From Moraxellaceae bacterium (lineage in GTDB: Bacteria; Pseudomonadota; Gammaproteobacteria; Pseudomonadales; Moraxellaceae), in assembly GCA_030680295.1 (NCBI GenBank), contig JAUXVU010000020.1, positions 186,001 through 250,000 on the forward strand: a stretch of DNA of 64,000 nucleotides, written 5' to 3'. The notes below the pieces were generated by a model. That model had not been told where the DNA came from and made no database searches. It was given only the letters and a program-made list of their open reading frames with translations. Of the stretch, positions 26,429 through 35,922 are shown one piece after another. A program made the position numbers and the translations under genes. How positions within the stretch are numbered: the stretch's first letter is position 1; the number at the start of each line of letters is the position of its first letter.

Positions 26429-28189
26429 TTAGCCCGCCGCATCCAACCGCGCCAAACGACGCGACAGCGATGGTAAAAAACGCCCTAATAAACGACTACC
26501 AAACGCTTCTGCACCAACCAATACTTCATCACGATTGTTTTCAACCGCATCAACAATAGCAGCTGCAATCGTTTCTGGCTTCAGATTACGTCGCTGGTAA
26601 AGCTTGCTGGCGTTATCGCGACGGCGTGTTTGCTCTTCATTACTAACACCAACAAATTGAGTGCGCTGGGTAATGCCAGTATTGGATAAGCCGGGGCAAA
26701 CTGTACTGACATGAATGCCCTTACTTGCCAGCTCACCGCGCAAGCAGTCACTGAGCATCATCACTGCCGCCTTAGAGGTATTATAAACCGACATAAAACG
26801 TGACGGCGTAAAGGCGCCCATTGATGCCACATTGACGATATGACCACGTTTGCCAGCATCCAGCATTTGCTGACCAAACAAGCGCGAACCACGAATCACT
26901 CCCCACAGATTCACGTTGAGCACCCGCTCCCAGTCTTGGTCGCTGCTATCAAAAAACGAACCCGCTATTCCAATACCCGCGTTATTCACCACCACATCCG
27001 GCGCACCCAACTCGCTACCCACCCAATGTGCAAACGCCTCCATGGCCTCACCACTAGCCACATCCACTTGGCGAGCATAAGCATCAGTGCCTAATAAGGT
27101 TGCCAGCTCAGCCGTTCGTTCAGCCGCCTCCATATTGATATCAGCCACCACCACACTGGCACCGCGTTCGGCAAACATTAGCGCCGTTTCGCGACCAAAA
27201 CCAGCGCCGGCCCCAGTCACCACAACCAACTTGCCCGCATAGGGTTTGCCGCTTTGGCGAGCATAATGACGAGCACGAGTCAGTGCTTTTGTCTCATTTC
27301 CGCTTTCGACAAAATTTATAAACTCAGCCGCCCAATCAGCCACCAACTGAGGATGACTGACTTGCAACCAATGGCCAGCATCGGTGTCTCTACGCCACAG
27401 ATTAGGCGCCCATTGCGGCAGGTCATCCCAAATTTCCGGAATCATAAAATGATCGCCCTTAGGGAAGATCAATTGCACCGGAATATCGGTGCGTCGTTCG
27501 CTAGGACTAAATACTCGCTTGGCGACATTGGCCCGATACAGATTGACCCCAGCGCTGCCATCTTTTGCCTGACTTTCACTGGCTTCAGCCGAAGTGCCTT
27601 CAATTTTTTCAAGAATGGATGGCCACAATTTATCAAGGCCCAACTTCCATGCGCTGGGCGCTAACACGGGCAGATGGAATACACCGATATACCAAGAGTG
27701 CGCGGCCTGACGTGCAATGGCTGCCAGATCCTCGGGCGCACCACTTCTTAAGCGCTGCGCCAACCAAAAACCCGCGTGATCAAGACTAGGCCCAGAAATG
27801 GTGGTGTAAGACGCAATACGCCCCTTCATGCGTGCAGTGGTAACTGCTTCCCAGCTTTGAATTGAACCCCAGTCATGTGCTACCAGATGCACTGGCTGAT
27901 TTGGACTGACCTCATCAACCACAGCCGCCAAGTCATTTACCAAATGCTGCAAATCAAATGCTGCGGTATGGTCTGGCTGGGTCGAGCGGCCGGCACCACG
28001 TACATCATAGGCCACCACATAAAAATGCTGCGCTAACAATTCCGCCGTATGACGCCAAACACTAGCTGCATCGGGATAACCATGCACCAACACTACGGTG
28101 GGCTTATGGCTACCTGCCGCCGGCGGTTCACCCCAGGTGTAAACCGCCAGGTCGATATTGCCGGACTTCACAATTTGTGTAGGCGTCAT
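26429..28189 (-). CDS. Fusion of alpha/beta hydrolase (epoxide-hydrolase-like) and short-chain dehydrogenase
   Basis: A 586-residue two-domain protein. Residues 1-300 are an alpha/beta hydrolase with an oxyanion-hole motif VLVHGYPDAASVW and an Asp nucleophile in LVAHDWGSIQSW, as in epoxide hydrolases. Residues about 320-586 are a classical SDR with TGAGAGFGRE for NAD(P) binding and YNTSKAAV as catalytic Tyr/Lys. The same fusion is known in actinobacteria and lipid-using proteobacteria; its substrate is unknown. ATG 28189 is chosen because GGAG lies upstream; the M24 homologue gene ends ten bases before it. Confidence 0.9.
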   Translation of the reverse strand: MTPTQIVKSGNIDLAVYTWGEPPAAGSHKPTVVLVHGYPDAASVWRHTAELLAQHFYVVAYDVRGAGRSTQPDHTAAFDLQHLVNDLAAVVDEVSPNQPVHLVAHDWGSIQSWEAVTTARMKGRIASYTTISGPSLDHAGFWLAQRLRSGAPEDLAAIARQAAHSWYIGVFHLPVLAPSAWKLGLDKLWPSILEKIEGTSAEASESQAKDGSAGVNLYRANVAKRVFSPSERRTDIPVQLIFPKGDHFMIPEIWDDLPQWAPNLWRRDTDAGHWLQVSHPQLVADWAAEFINFVESGNETKALTRARHYARQSGKPYAGKLVVVTGAGAGFGRETALMFAERGASVVVADINMEAAERTAELATLLGTDAYARQVDVASGEAMEAFAHWVGSELGAPDVVVNNAGIGIAGSFFDSSDQDWERVLNVNLWGVIRGSRLFGQQMLDAGKRGHIVNVASMGAFTPSRFMSVYNTSKAAVMMLSDCLRGELASKGIHVSTVCPGLSNTGITQRTQFVGVSNEEQTRRRDNASKLYQRRNLKPETIAAAIVDAVENNRDEVLVGAEAFGSRLLGRFLPSLSRRLARLDAAG

Positions 28190-28199
28190 ATTGGTCTCC

Positions 28200-29081
28200 T
28201 TATGCCGTGGCCAGCGCTTCGGCTTGCCACAGACCACGTTGCTGCCAGCGCTTCACATGCGGCACTTCTTCATCAAGCCAAAACGCATCGTTATCCGTAA
28301 TCACTAGCAACTCTTCCCACTTAGCACCAACATCGCGAAAACCAAGATGCGGCTCCACCGCCCACAGGCCCGGCGTTGGCGGATGATCAGAGCTTTTGCT
28401 GCTATTCCAAATAGGTGAACCATCCTTGCCACCCATCAAGCGATCCTTAAGCAACTCCGTCACATTGCGCACGCCAAAATTAGCAATGCTTAGGTGGCTC
28501 TTTTTGCCATCATCTTTTAGCTTTTCAACACGGTGCGCTAAGGTCTCGAAGGGATAGGCTTTGTGGCGCGGCTCATAGCCATGCTTTGCACATAGGGCAT
28601 CTACTGCTTGGCTAATCTCGGCCAGTGGACGACGTTGTTTAGCCATGCTCAAAATCAGACGCCGGTAATCCGCCAAATCATCCATCAGCTTGTCGAGCAA
28701 GGCATTGCTACCCAATACCCCGCAGTAACCAATGTCTGCGGTGTAGCCATGCAAGGTCGGGGCGCAATCCAAAATAAACGGCATGCCCTCTTCAAGGCGA
28801 CGAAGGCCGGGATAAAACGCTGGATTAAAGCCACCCAAATGCTTAAAGCCAATAAAACCACGGAAGGCAGTACGGTCACCAAACCAAGCAAAGGGCTGGT
28901 GAAACCAGTCATCAACGCCGTGATCAAGTAACCATGTTTTTTGCAAAGCAGCAGCTTCACGCTCAGTCATGCCCGGCTGAAGCTCACCGGCAATAGTCTC
29001 AGCACATTGATAGGCTAAGCGTTGAACCCTGCGGAATTGGTCGAGGTCTTCGGCAGTGAGGTGGGCACCGGTGGTAGTCAT
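28200..29081 (-). CDS. M24 family metallopeptidase homologue
   Basis: A 293-residue protein of the pita-bread fold (aminopeptidase P / creatinase family). It starts MTTTGAHLTAEDLDQFRR and has the region GMPFILDCAPTLHGYTADIG where M24 enzymes place metal-ligand Asp residues (here DCAP...YTADIG), and a C-terminal AVEPHLG...KWEELLVI segment. Not every metal ligand can be confirmed by eye, so the activity is uncertain. ATG 29081 has AAGGAG eight bases upstream. It is upstream of and probably co-transcribed with the hydrolase-SDR fusion. Confidence 0.82.
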   Translation of the reverse strand: MTTTGAHLTAEDLDQFRRVQRLAYQCAETIAGELQPGMTEREAAALQKTWLLDHGVDDWFHQPFAWFGDRTAFRGFIGFKHLGGFNPAFYPGLRRLEEGMPFILDCAPTLHGYTADIGYCGVLGSNALLDKLMDDLADYRRLILSMAKQRRPLAEISQAVDALCAKHGYEPRHKAYPFETLAHRVEKLKDDGKKSHLSIANFGVRNVTELLKDRLMGGKDGSPIWNSSKSSDHPPTPGLWAVEPHLGFRDVGAKWEELLVITDNDAFWLDEEVPHVKRWQQRGLWQAEALATA

Positions 29082-29210
29082 GATTTGTCTCCTTAGCAAC
29101 GTTACATTGAACGCTGTAAAGATTAAAAAGCAAACCACAAACCGATCAGTCCCGTTGCCAGCGAGACGACCGGTTAGTACCAGCAGCCTACTCCACCGAC
29201 TACTTATTGA

Positions 29211-30989
29211 CTATTGGCCCAGCAAATCCTTTGAAATATCGCTACCTATCAACACCGGCAACATCAAATGTGAAGCGGTATCTCCACCAACAGACACAAA
29301 GTTTATTCCGGGTGCTGGCAACATATAGGCCGCCGCTCCGGTCAAATATAGTCGCAAGCGATGACCCGCTTGGAACCGATTACCGATTGGCCAAAACTCA
29401 ACATGATACTGACGTGTTTGACCCGGTACCGCATAGGTCTTAACACTAAAATCGTTATATGGCTGCACTACCTCACCATCTTCACCACGCTCAGTGCGCT
29501 CTTCCACTATAAAAGGATAACTCGTCCGCAAACGCCCCGATGCAACAGGGTGAGCACTACCATCTGGCCACACATCAGCCAGGACAGCCTGAATATCTCC
29601 TTCCGGCAACAGTGTTGATAAGAAAAGATTAAGGCTTGCTGGCCCAACAATCTCAATATGGTCTGTCAGGGGCGGTGTTGTATAGGTCAGTGACAGAGGC
29701 TCCATAATTCCCAGTTCAACCAAAAAAGGCAGGCCTCGAAACAATAGGCTTCCACCACCGGCACTAAGCAGTGCTGTGGTGTATGGATCTGTTGCCGTTG
29801 GCAATGACGTCAGCGCAGGATAACCTTGCCTAGCTGTAGTCACTGGAGGAGATAACGCCAGTGTGCCGTCATTGAGCGACCGCGCAGCTCCACCGCGCTC
29901 TGCACTCAAATATAACGGCTGCCAACGTGTGCCGGGTACAGGCCAATCATTTGCATCGATTTGAGTGAGCTGCCCATCCATTAGCGCTTCGTAACTACCA
30001 TGGCCCACTAGTAGTTGCACTCTAGGCTCATGCTCAATGCCATTGTTAACATCTAATAAGTAGCGATCAAACCACCGGCGATATTCGGGAAAGGGCCCTG
30101 CCGTAGTTTTTGGGAAGCCATCATGAGCGCCAAAAACACGTAGGTGCACTTGCACACCAGAGGCCCGCAACATTTTATAACTTTCAAACGGACCTCGTGA
30201 CTCGACGTCATAAAAGCCCGTATCAATTAGTACTGGAAAACGATTAGGTCCAGGACGATGAGTCCGGTCTTGCCAATAAGCATCTGCAGAGGGGTGCAAC
30301 AAGAGCACACTAGGTGCAAGGTCTAGCAGAAAGCCCAGGCCTGATTGCAACATGTCCAGTGGCAGCGGATTCTTCTGCATACGATCAGGTAGGCTCGCCA
30401 ATAATGGTGCCCCGACACCCACACCAACCCCCACTGCTGGCACTAAGTTCGGTATGCCGCCTGGATATAAAAGGTCACGATAAAGGTCATTGGTTCCTGC
30501 CATTAGTGCTGCGGCATCAACACAAGACAACGGCAGATGCATAGCGTTATAAATGGCAATTGCACTGGCCGAAAAACCATATAAACCAATACGACCATTG
30601 CTCCAAGGCTGCTCACAGGCCCATGCCAGAAATTCAGCCACATCAAGTTGATCGCGGGGCCCAACAGCGCTCCAGACACCTTGGCTCGCACCTGAACCAC
30701 GAGCATGTACAAACACATGATTATAGTCAGGACCAAAGTCTGGCACCGCCGAAGCCATACCATATGGGCTGAACTCTACAATTAATGGCCTTGCCTTAAG
30801 CTCGCTCGCAGCAGTGATTATGGCGTGAATTTTCACACCATCACTGGCTTCAAAGGAAACTGTTTGTTGAACCCGCGCAGCGGCTGGCTCCGGCAGGTCA
30901 AGAGCAATGTTTTTGTCTTCGTCATTGTTGCCACAAGCACCAAGAGCAGCACTCATCACAGCAACTAACAAGAGCTTCTGGATATTCAA
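29211..30989 (-). CDS. CocE/NonD-type hydrolase, lipoprotein
   Basis: A 592-residue exported alpha/beta hydrolase. The N terminus MNIQKLLLVAVMSAALGACG is a lipoprotein signal with the lipobox LGAC. The body matches the X-Pro dipeptidyl-peptidase/CocE family: the nucleophile Ser in YGFSASAIAIY, preceded by WSNGRIGL, and a C-terminal jelly-roll-like domain (from about residue 400, ...IVGPASLNLFLSTLLPEGD). CocE relatives hydrolyse esters and amides; the substrate here is unknown. It follows the FadL-like porin by 13 bases in the same operon, suggesting both act on an external hydrophobic substrate. Confidence 0.85.
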   Translation of the reverse strand: MNIQKLLLVAVMSAALGACGNNDEDKNIALDLPEPAAARVQQTVSFEASDGVKIHAIITAASELKARPLIVEFSPYGMASAVPDFGPDYNHVFVHARGSGASQGVWSAVGPRDQLDVAEFLAWACEQPWSNGRIGLYGFSASAIAIYNAMHLPLSCVDAAALMAGTNDLYRDLLYPGGIPNLVPAVGVGVGVGAPLLASLPDRMQKNPLPLDMLQSGLGFLLDLAPSVLLLHPSADAYWQDRTHRPGPNRFPVLIDTGFYDVESRGPFESYKMLRASGVQVHLRVFGAHDGFPKTTAGPFPEYRRWFDRYLLDVNNGIEHEPRVQLLVGHGSYEALMDGQLTQIDANDWPVPGTRWQPLYLSAERGGAARSLNDGTLALSPPVTTARQGYPALTSLPTATDPYTTALLSAGGGSLLFRGLPFLVELGIMEPLSLTYTTPPLTDHIEIVGPASLNLFLSTLLPEGDIQAVLADVWPDGSAHPVASGRLRTSYPFIVEERTERGEDGEVVQPYNDFSVKTYAVPGQTRQYHVEFWPIGNRFQAGHRLRLYLTGAAAYMLPAPGINFVSVGGDTASHLMLPVLIGSDISKDLLGQ

Positions 30990-31002
30990 CTTAATATCCC
31001 CC

Positions 31003-32721
31003 TTAAAAGCGCTTGTTTAGCTGTAGACCAAGAATGTGAGCATGGCTGTCGTAAAAGCGGGCACGGAATGTGCCGCCATCCGCCGTGCACTCACTGGCGC
31101 CCTGTGTAGGCGAGCCCTCATAGTATGTACCCGTGCAACGCTCATGGTAATTCGCGTCGCCAGACAGGATGTAGAGATAGCTGTAAGCCAGATCAATAGA
31201 GGTATTTTTGTCCCATTGATAACCCAGACCCAATGAAGTCATCCAGCGGTCGTTATCAGCAAGACCCGGATGTCGGTTAGCGGGGCCGGATACCGGTGTT
31301 TGATCAAACTGAAGCCCGGTACGCAAGGTCAGCTTGTCATTCCAGTGATAATTAATACCTGCCGCCATGGTAAAGCTATCGCGCCAATTCTGCGCTAGAC
31401 GAATAGGCCCCTGCTTGGTATCTGTTTTCTGATTTGGCAGCTCAATATCCAGACTTTTAACAACTGAGGTTTTGTTGAAGGTGTAGTTCAGCATCAGATC
31501 TATGCGATCAGTCAGTGAAGTAAAAAAGCCGACATTCAATTTGGCAGGAATAGTGAACACAAGCCGTGCATCAGTATCCGGTCGATAATAAGTTTCCAGC
31601 AACTCGGCAACATCACCAACAACAACACCGCCCAATGTACCGGTGTTCAAATTGGAAAAGTCCCAATCCAGCTCACCCTTCATGCGTATGGCTGACTCTG
31701 AACGATACGAAACACCCAAACGCGTGGTATCGCTGAGCTGATACATATAACCCAAGTTCCAGCCATAACCTGCGCCATAGGTTTCCACCTTGGCCGATGA
31801 GGTACTGTCTGGATCAACAAAATGCGTGTTACTCAGCACCGGATCAAGTGCACTACTGATTTGCTCCGGCAAGGGCAAACCTCCACCCGAAAACAGGGGG
31901 ATCAGCGCTTCTTTAACTTCATTTGGCACAATTGCCGCCAACTGCTCCAACACAGGTGCCAATGCCTCAGTGGGTAGTAGACCACCCACCAGATGACCAT
32001 TCACCTGCTCCAGCAAACCCGCATTGGCATTGATAATTGACTTGAACAGATATGGCGACACCTTGTTCACATCGATGGGTTTTTTGAATTTGGCATGCCC
32101 TAGCAGTGCAGAAACACCCAGACCCACGCTATGTTTTTCATCCAGTCGAATTGATAACGAGGGATTGATATTCACCGTTTCAATGGCTGCACTATCAATG
32201 AAATAACGTCCAAACCAGTTGGACTTGTAATTCAGATTACCGCCTCCGGGAGAAAACACACCGATACCCACAGTGACATCATCATTCAACTGCCTAGAAG
32301 CAAAAAAAGCAGCAACAGGCAAAATGGCCGGAAAAATACCACGGGGCTGTGGCCCAACAGCCGGCATGCTCGGATCAGGATTTGCTGCATTCATGCAGTC
32401 GTACACACTGCAGTCAGCGGTTGGGCCAGTGTCTGGTGCTTGCCCCATATCCTGCACACGAGTAGTACCCGTATCTTTCACTCGTGTGGAGGCCGCAATC
32501 AAGGCAAAAGGCTGAGATACCTGCTTGCCACGCAGACGCGCCATCCCCGCCGGATTATAGAAAATGACACTGGGGTCATTGGCTTCAGCCGAATTAGCAT
32601 TGGATGTGCCCTGGCTGCTAACAGCGATAACAGGAACCTCCGCACCAGCAGCCAGTACAAGCGCGGGCATGGCCAACACAAATGTCAAAACAGATCGAGA
32701 AAAATAGCGATAACAGTACAT
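31003..32721 (-). CDS. FadL/OmpP1/TodX family outer membrane protein
   Basis: A 572-residue outer membrane beta-barrel of the FadL family, which takes up long-chain fatty acids and other hydrophobic compounds. After a signal peptide ending near VLAAGAEVPVIAVSS, the family's N-terminal hatch region NSAEANDPSVIFYNPAGMAR is clear. The C terminus ends in Phe after aromatic beta strands (HILGLQLNKRF), as outer membrane barrels do. A long extracellular insertion around residues 225-300 is Leu/Pro-rich. It sits between an SDR and the CocE-type lipoprotein hydrolase, one coherent group. Confidence 0.9.
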   Translation of the reverse strand: MYCYRYFSRSVLTFVLAMPALVLAAGAEVPVIAVSSQGTSNANSAEANDPSVIFYNPAGMARLRGKQVSQPFALIAASTRVKDTGTTRVQDMGQAPDTGPTADCSVYDCMNAANPDPSMPAVGPQPRGIFPAILPVAAFFASRQLNDDVTVGIGVFSPGGGNLNYKSNWFGRYFIDSAAIETVNINPSLSIRLDEKHSVGLGVSALLGHAKFKKPIDVNKVSPYLFKSIINANAGLLEQVNGHLVGGLLPTEALAPVLEQLAAIVPNEVKEALIPLFSGGGLPLPEQISSALDPVLSNTHFVDPDSTSSAKVETYGAGYGWNLGYMYQLSDTTRLGVSYRSESAIRMKGELDWDFSNLNTGTLGGVVVGDVAELLETYYRPDTDARLVFTIPAKLNVGFFTSLTDRIDLMLNYTFNKTSVVKSLDIELPNQKTDTKQGPIRLAQNWRDSFTMAAGINYHWNDKLTLRTGLQFDQTPVSGPANRHPGLADNDRWMTSLGLGYQWDKNTSIDLAYSYLYILSGDANYHERCTGTYYEGSPTQGASECTADGGTFRARFYDSHAHILGLQLNKRF

Positions 32722-32772
32722 AACCAGATCCTTTGTTTTTATTGGATTTAGATTGGTTTTTTTGGTGGTGAC

Positions 32773-33615
32773 TTACTTGAGTCGCCGTTGCAATTCGCTG
32801 TTAAGCAGGCGCATTACCCACTCATACGGCAGTGCAAACTTTCTTTGGAACCAATAGCCGATGCGGATATCCAGCGAGGTAAAGACCATGTAACGATTGG
32901 CCTTGATGCCACGTAAAATGGCTTTTGCCGCTTGCTCAGGCTTAATGGCATGGCGCTGAAAATGTTTGACCGTGGCCTGCACTTTTGGACTGTTTCGATC
33001 CACTCCAATAATTTCCACCGTACCGACTAGTGGTGTATTGACCGCACCAGGACATACCAAGCTGACGCCAATGCCGTGCTGTCTCAAATCAAAACGCAGC
33101 ACCTCGGAAATACCGCGCAGACCAAATTTGCTGGCACTGTAGGCCGCATGCCACGGCAGCCCGAAAAGCCCAGCAGCCGATGACACATTAACAATATGAC
33201 CACCCCGACCAGCTTTGATCATGGCGGGCACAAAGCTTTCCAAAATATGAATTGGCCCCATCAGGTTTACTTCAATGACTTTGCGCCAGTGCTGATGTTG
33301 CAACTGATCAATGCTGCCCCAGACGGAAATACCAGCAATGTTCATCAGTACGTCAAGGCTGCCGGACTGGTTATGGATGGTATCGGCGAACCCCCGCACA
33401 CTCTCTATATCGGCAATATCCAATGCCTGAAAAAACGATACTTGCCCGCCAGCCGAACGAATTTCTGCCACAACTTCAATCAACTTATCCTGCATGAGAT
33501 CTGTTAAAAACAGTTCTGCACCCTCTTGAGCTGCAGCTATTGCAGTCGCACGGCCAATTCCACTGGCAGCACCAGTAATTAGGCATTTTTTATTTTTCAG
33601 GCTAGTTATACGCAT
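32773..33615 (-). CDS. Short-chain dehydrogenase/reductase
   Basis: A 280-residue SDR. The cofactor motif TGAASGIGRA is at residues 15-24, the active-site Ser is in VNVSSAAGLFG and the catalytic Tyr/Lys in YSASKFGL. A C-terminal extension after residue 240 (GYWFQRKFALPYEWVMRLLN) is hydrophobic and basic, as in SDRs acting on lipid or steroid substrates. It is first in the minus-strand cluster with FadL and CocE-type genes and divergent from an AraC regulator 183 bases away. Confidence 0.9.
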   Translation of the reverse strand: MRITSLKNKKCLITGAASGIGRATAIAAAQEGAELFLTDLMQDKLIEVVAEIRSAGGQVSFFQALDIADIESVRGFADTIHNQSGSLDVLMNIAGISVWGSIDQLQHQHWRKVIEVNLMGPIHILESFVPAMIKAGRGGHIVNVSSAAGLFGLPWHAAYSASKFGLRGISEVLRFDLRQHGIGVSLVCPGAVNTPLVGTVEIIGVDRNSPKVQATVKHFQRHAIKPEQAAKAILRGIKANRYMVFTSLDIRIGYWFQRKFALPYEWVMRLLNSELQRRLK

Positions 33616-33798
33616 ATTGAGAGCAAAGCCCCTTGGTCAGAAAGTAAGCAGATGCCCGCATATTGCACTGGACTACAGCAGCGGCTTGTAGCCAAATCAG
33701 TCAGATTAGGTATCTAAAGAGGACAGGCCAAATTCGGCGATGATGAGTGTGGCAAGATGAATCATCAAAAGGTCAGATAAGCACAGCGCGGATAAGCC

Positions 33799-34851
33799 AT
33801 GACCAAAGCGACAGACAAGCCAGTATCAGAGTGGATATCAGCACGCCATGTGCAACACTTGGTGACTGCAGGAGACAGCCTCTCCCTGCCTATGGATCTT
33901 TTGCTAAGTGAAGTTGGCCTAAAACGCTCGGCCTTTGCCGATGTTGATAATCAGGTTCCCATCAGTTATCTGGAAGATTTGCTGATTGCCTCGGCACCCT
34001 ACTTCTCCGACCCGTTAATGGGATTGCATCTGGCGCAATACGTACAGCCCGCCACTTTTGGTGCCATTGGTTATATCGCCCAAGCTTGTCCGCACTTTTC
34101 AGACGTACTGGCCATACTGCCCCGCTTCAACGGTCTGCTAAGCGATATTGGTCACAGCGCTGTGAAATTTGCGCCTGGAACCGTTAGCGTGCATTGGCAA
34201 TGCCTAGCGGGTGGCCCCATTTTTCGTCGTCATGCCAGTGAGTACGTCTTAGGGGCATTTACGGTGCTGGCTCATTTACTTATGCCGGAACAAAAGTTGA
34301 TATTTAGCTCGGTGCAATTCACTCATGAAGCGCCCAGAGACAGCAAACTGCTGCGAGACTATCTGGCCATGTTTAAATGCCCCGTTTATTTCTCTCAACC
34401 TCATACAAGCATCACCATGCCGGTTAGCATACTGAAAGCTCAACTGCGTCATGGCGATACCTTCATGAAAGACATGCTGGAGCGACACGCTCTACAGCAG
34501 TTACAACAGCGCAGCCAGCAACGCTCTTTGATCGATGATGTACGCCAACTCATCAGCGCCATGCTGCATGAACAGCTTCCAGATAAAGATCGCGTGGCCG
34601 CACAACTGGGCATGAGTGGTCGCAGCCTACATCGCAAACTACAAGACTTAGGTTATAGCTATCGTGATTTGCTAGATGATGTACGTCTGACCACCGCATT
34701 CAAATTACTGGATAACCAAACCCTGCCACTGGCCGAAGTTTCTGACTCATTAGGCTTCAGCACGCGCCAAGCATTTATGCGCTGGTTCAAACAACACACC
34801 GATAAAACCACAACTGAATATCGACAGTGCAAAACCAAAAATTTGGAGTAA
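33799..34851 (+). CDS. AraC family transcriptional regulator
   Basis: A 350-residue regulator of the same architecture as the one at 19819: an N-terminal PF12625-type effector domain and a C-terminal pair of helix-turn-helix motifs (DRVAAQLGMSGRSLHRKL and LAEVSDSLGFSTRQAFMRWF). It is divergent from the SDR-FadL-CocE group and is its likely regulator. The carboxymuconolactone decarboxylase-like gene begins six bases after its stop and is probably co-transcribed. Confidence 0.9.
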   Translation: MTKATDKPVSEWISARHVQHLVTAGDSLSLPMDLLLSEVGLKRSAFADVDNQVPISYLEDLLIASAPYFSDPLMGLHLAQYVQPATFGAIGYIAQACPHFSDVLAILPRFNGLLSDIGHSAVKFAPGTVSVHWQCLAGGPIFRRHASEYVLGAFTVLAHLLMPEQKLIFSSVQFTHEAPRDSKLLRDYLAMFKCPVYFSQPHTSITMPVSILKAQLRHGDTFMKDMLERHALQQLQQRSQQRSLIDDVRQLISAMLHEQLPDKDRVAAQLGMSGRSLHRKLQDLGYSYRDLLDDVRLTTAFKLLDNQTLPLAEVSDSLGFSTRQAFMRWFKQHTDKTTTEYRQCKTKNLE

Positions 34852-34856
34852 TCAAG

Positions 34857-35498
34857 ATGTCATCAGACCCACTTCAACCAGCTCAAGGCTGGTTAATCCC
34901 AATGAATTCACGCCTAACTCCGCCAGCACCTTCGAAGCGTGGCATTACGTTTAGAACGGTGTCCGTGCTTTCAAGCTTTTTTGGTCGCAGCCAGGTTCCC
35001 GACATATTCACCGTCATGAACATTAACCCTAGCCTATTTTGGCCTTGGCTGTTATTTGCATCACGCCTGATGCCTTTTGGCCGCTTAAGTGGGCGCGAAC
35101 GCGAACAGCTGATTTTGCGTACGGCATGGAACTGCCGTAGCCGTTATGAATGGGGCCAACATGTTGAAATCGCATTTAAAGTAGGTGTAACCGATGAAGA
35201 GATCATCGCACTAACGCGCGACACAGAAACCATGACCGACAAACACATGCAGGCACTAATGCAGGCCTGCGATGAGCTTTGTGAAAATAATCAGATTAGT
35301 GATGCCACCTGGGCAGTACTGGCAAAAACGTACAACGAAAAATATCTCATTGAAATTATGTTGTTGGTGGGGCATTACCGCATGATTGCTGGTTTTCTTA
35401 ATAGCAGTGGTTTGCAGTTAGAACCAACCATAGAAGCCGTGTTGCAACAGTTTCATCAACGCGTGGCAACCATCCTGACTCCAACGCAAACCACTTAG
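34857..35498 (+). CDS. Carboxymuconolactone decarboxylase family protein
   Basis: A 213-residue AhpD-like/CMD protein. The core SGREREQLILRTAWNCRSRYEWGQHVEIAFKVG is typical, although the usual Cys-X-X-Cys of AhpD is replaced by a single Cys (WNCRSRYEWGQH), so it is probably not a peroxidase partner; members of this subfamily have unknown activity. ATG 34857 has GGAG eight bases upstream. It follows the AraC gene and precedes convergent genes. The C-terminal helix region LLVGHYRMIAGFLNS matches the family. Confidence 0.85.
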   Translation: MSSDPLQPAQGWLIPMNSRLTPPAPSKRGITFRTVSVLSSFFGRSQVPDIFTVMNINPSLFWPWLLFASRLMPFGRLSGREREQLILRTAWNCRSRYEWGQHVEIAFKVGVTDEEIIALTRDTETMTDKHMQALMQACDELCENNQISDATWAVLAKTYNEKYLIEIMLLVGHYRMIAGFLNSSGLQLEPTIEAVLQQFHQRVATILTPTQTT

Positions 35499-35505
35499 TG
35501 ATTTT

Positions 35506-35913
35506 TTATTTTTCGTCGCCTTTGCCCTGACGCATTTCGGCAATTCGCACAATGACATAGGCAATAAGCGCAAATACAAAAAACACCAGTAGCAGCCATG
35601 CAATGCCCTGCAGCGTTTCAATGACAGTTCGGTATAACTCTAAAATCCAGCGCTCATTGGTTAGCTCAATAATGCGCGTTTCTTTATCCCAAGCTTGTGG
35701 TGTGATGTATTTTTCCAGCTCGTAAATTCGCACACCGGCCGACACACCAACAACCACAATGGCAAACTTCAAATACTGCAGCCAAGCCACACTGATCGCA
35801 TCCGTCACAATGCGTTTCAGAATGTTATTGATTGGTGTGGAAAATGATTTGGCGACAATCACCGACACCGCCAAAGCTAGCACAAAGGTCACCAATAATA
35901 GGGTCAGAAACAT
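35506..35913 (-). CDS. Membrane protein of unknown function
   Basis: A 135-residue protein with three predicted membrane segments: an N-terminal one (LTLLLVTFVLALAVSVIVA), a central one (LQYLKFAIVVVGVSAGVRI) and a C-terminal one (GIAWLLLVFFVFALIAYVIV), separated by polar linkers. No family is recognised. It starts at ATG 35913, nine bases after the lipoprotein gene at 35923 and in the same direction, so the two may be co-transcribed. Confidence 0.65.
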   Translation of the reverse strand: MFLTLLLVTFVLALAVSVIVAKSFSTPINNILKRIVTDAISVAWLQYLKFAIVVVGVSAGVRIYELEKYITPQAWDKETRIIELTNERWILELYRTVIETLQGIAWLLLVFFVFALIAYVIVRIAEMRQGKGDEK

Positions 35914-35922
35914 AGTCTTTCC

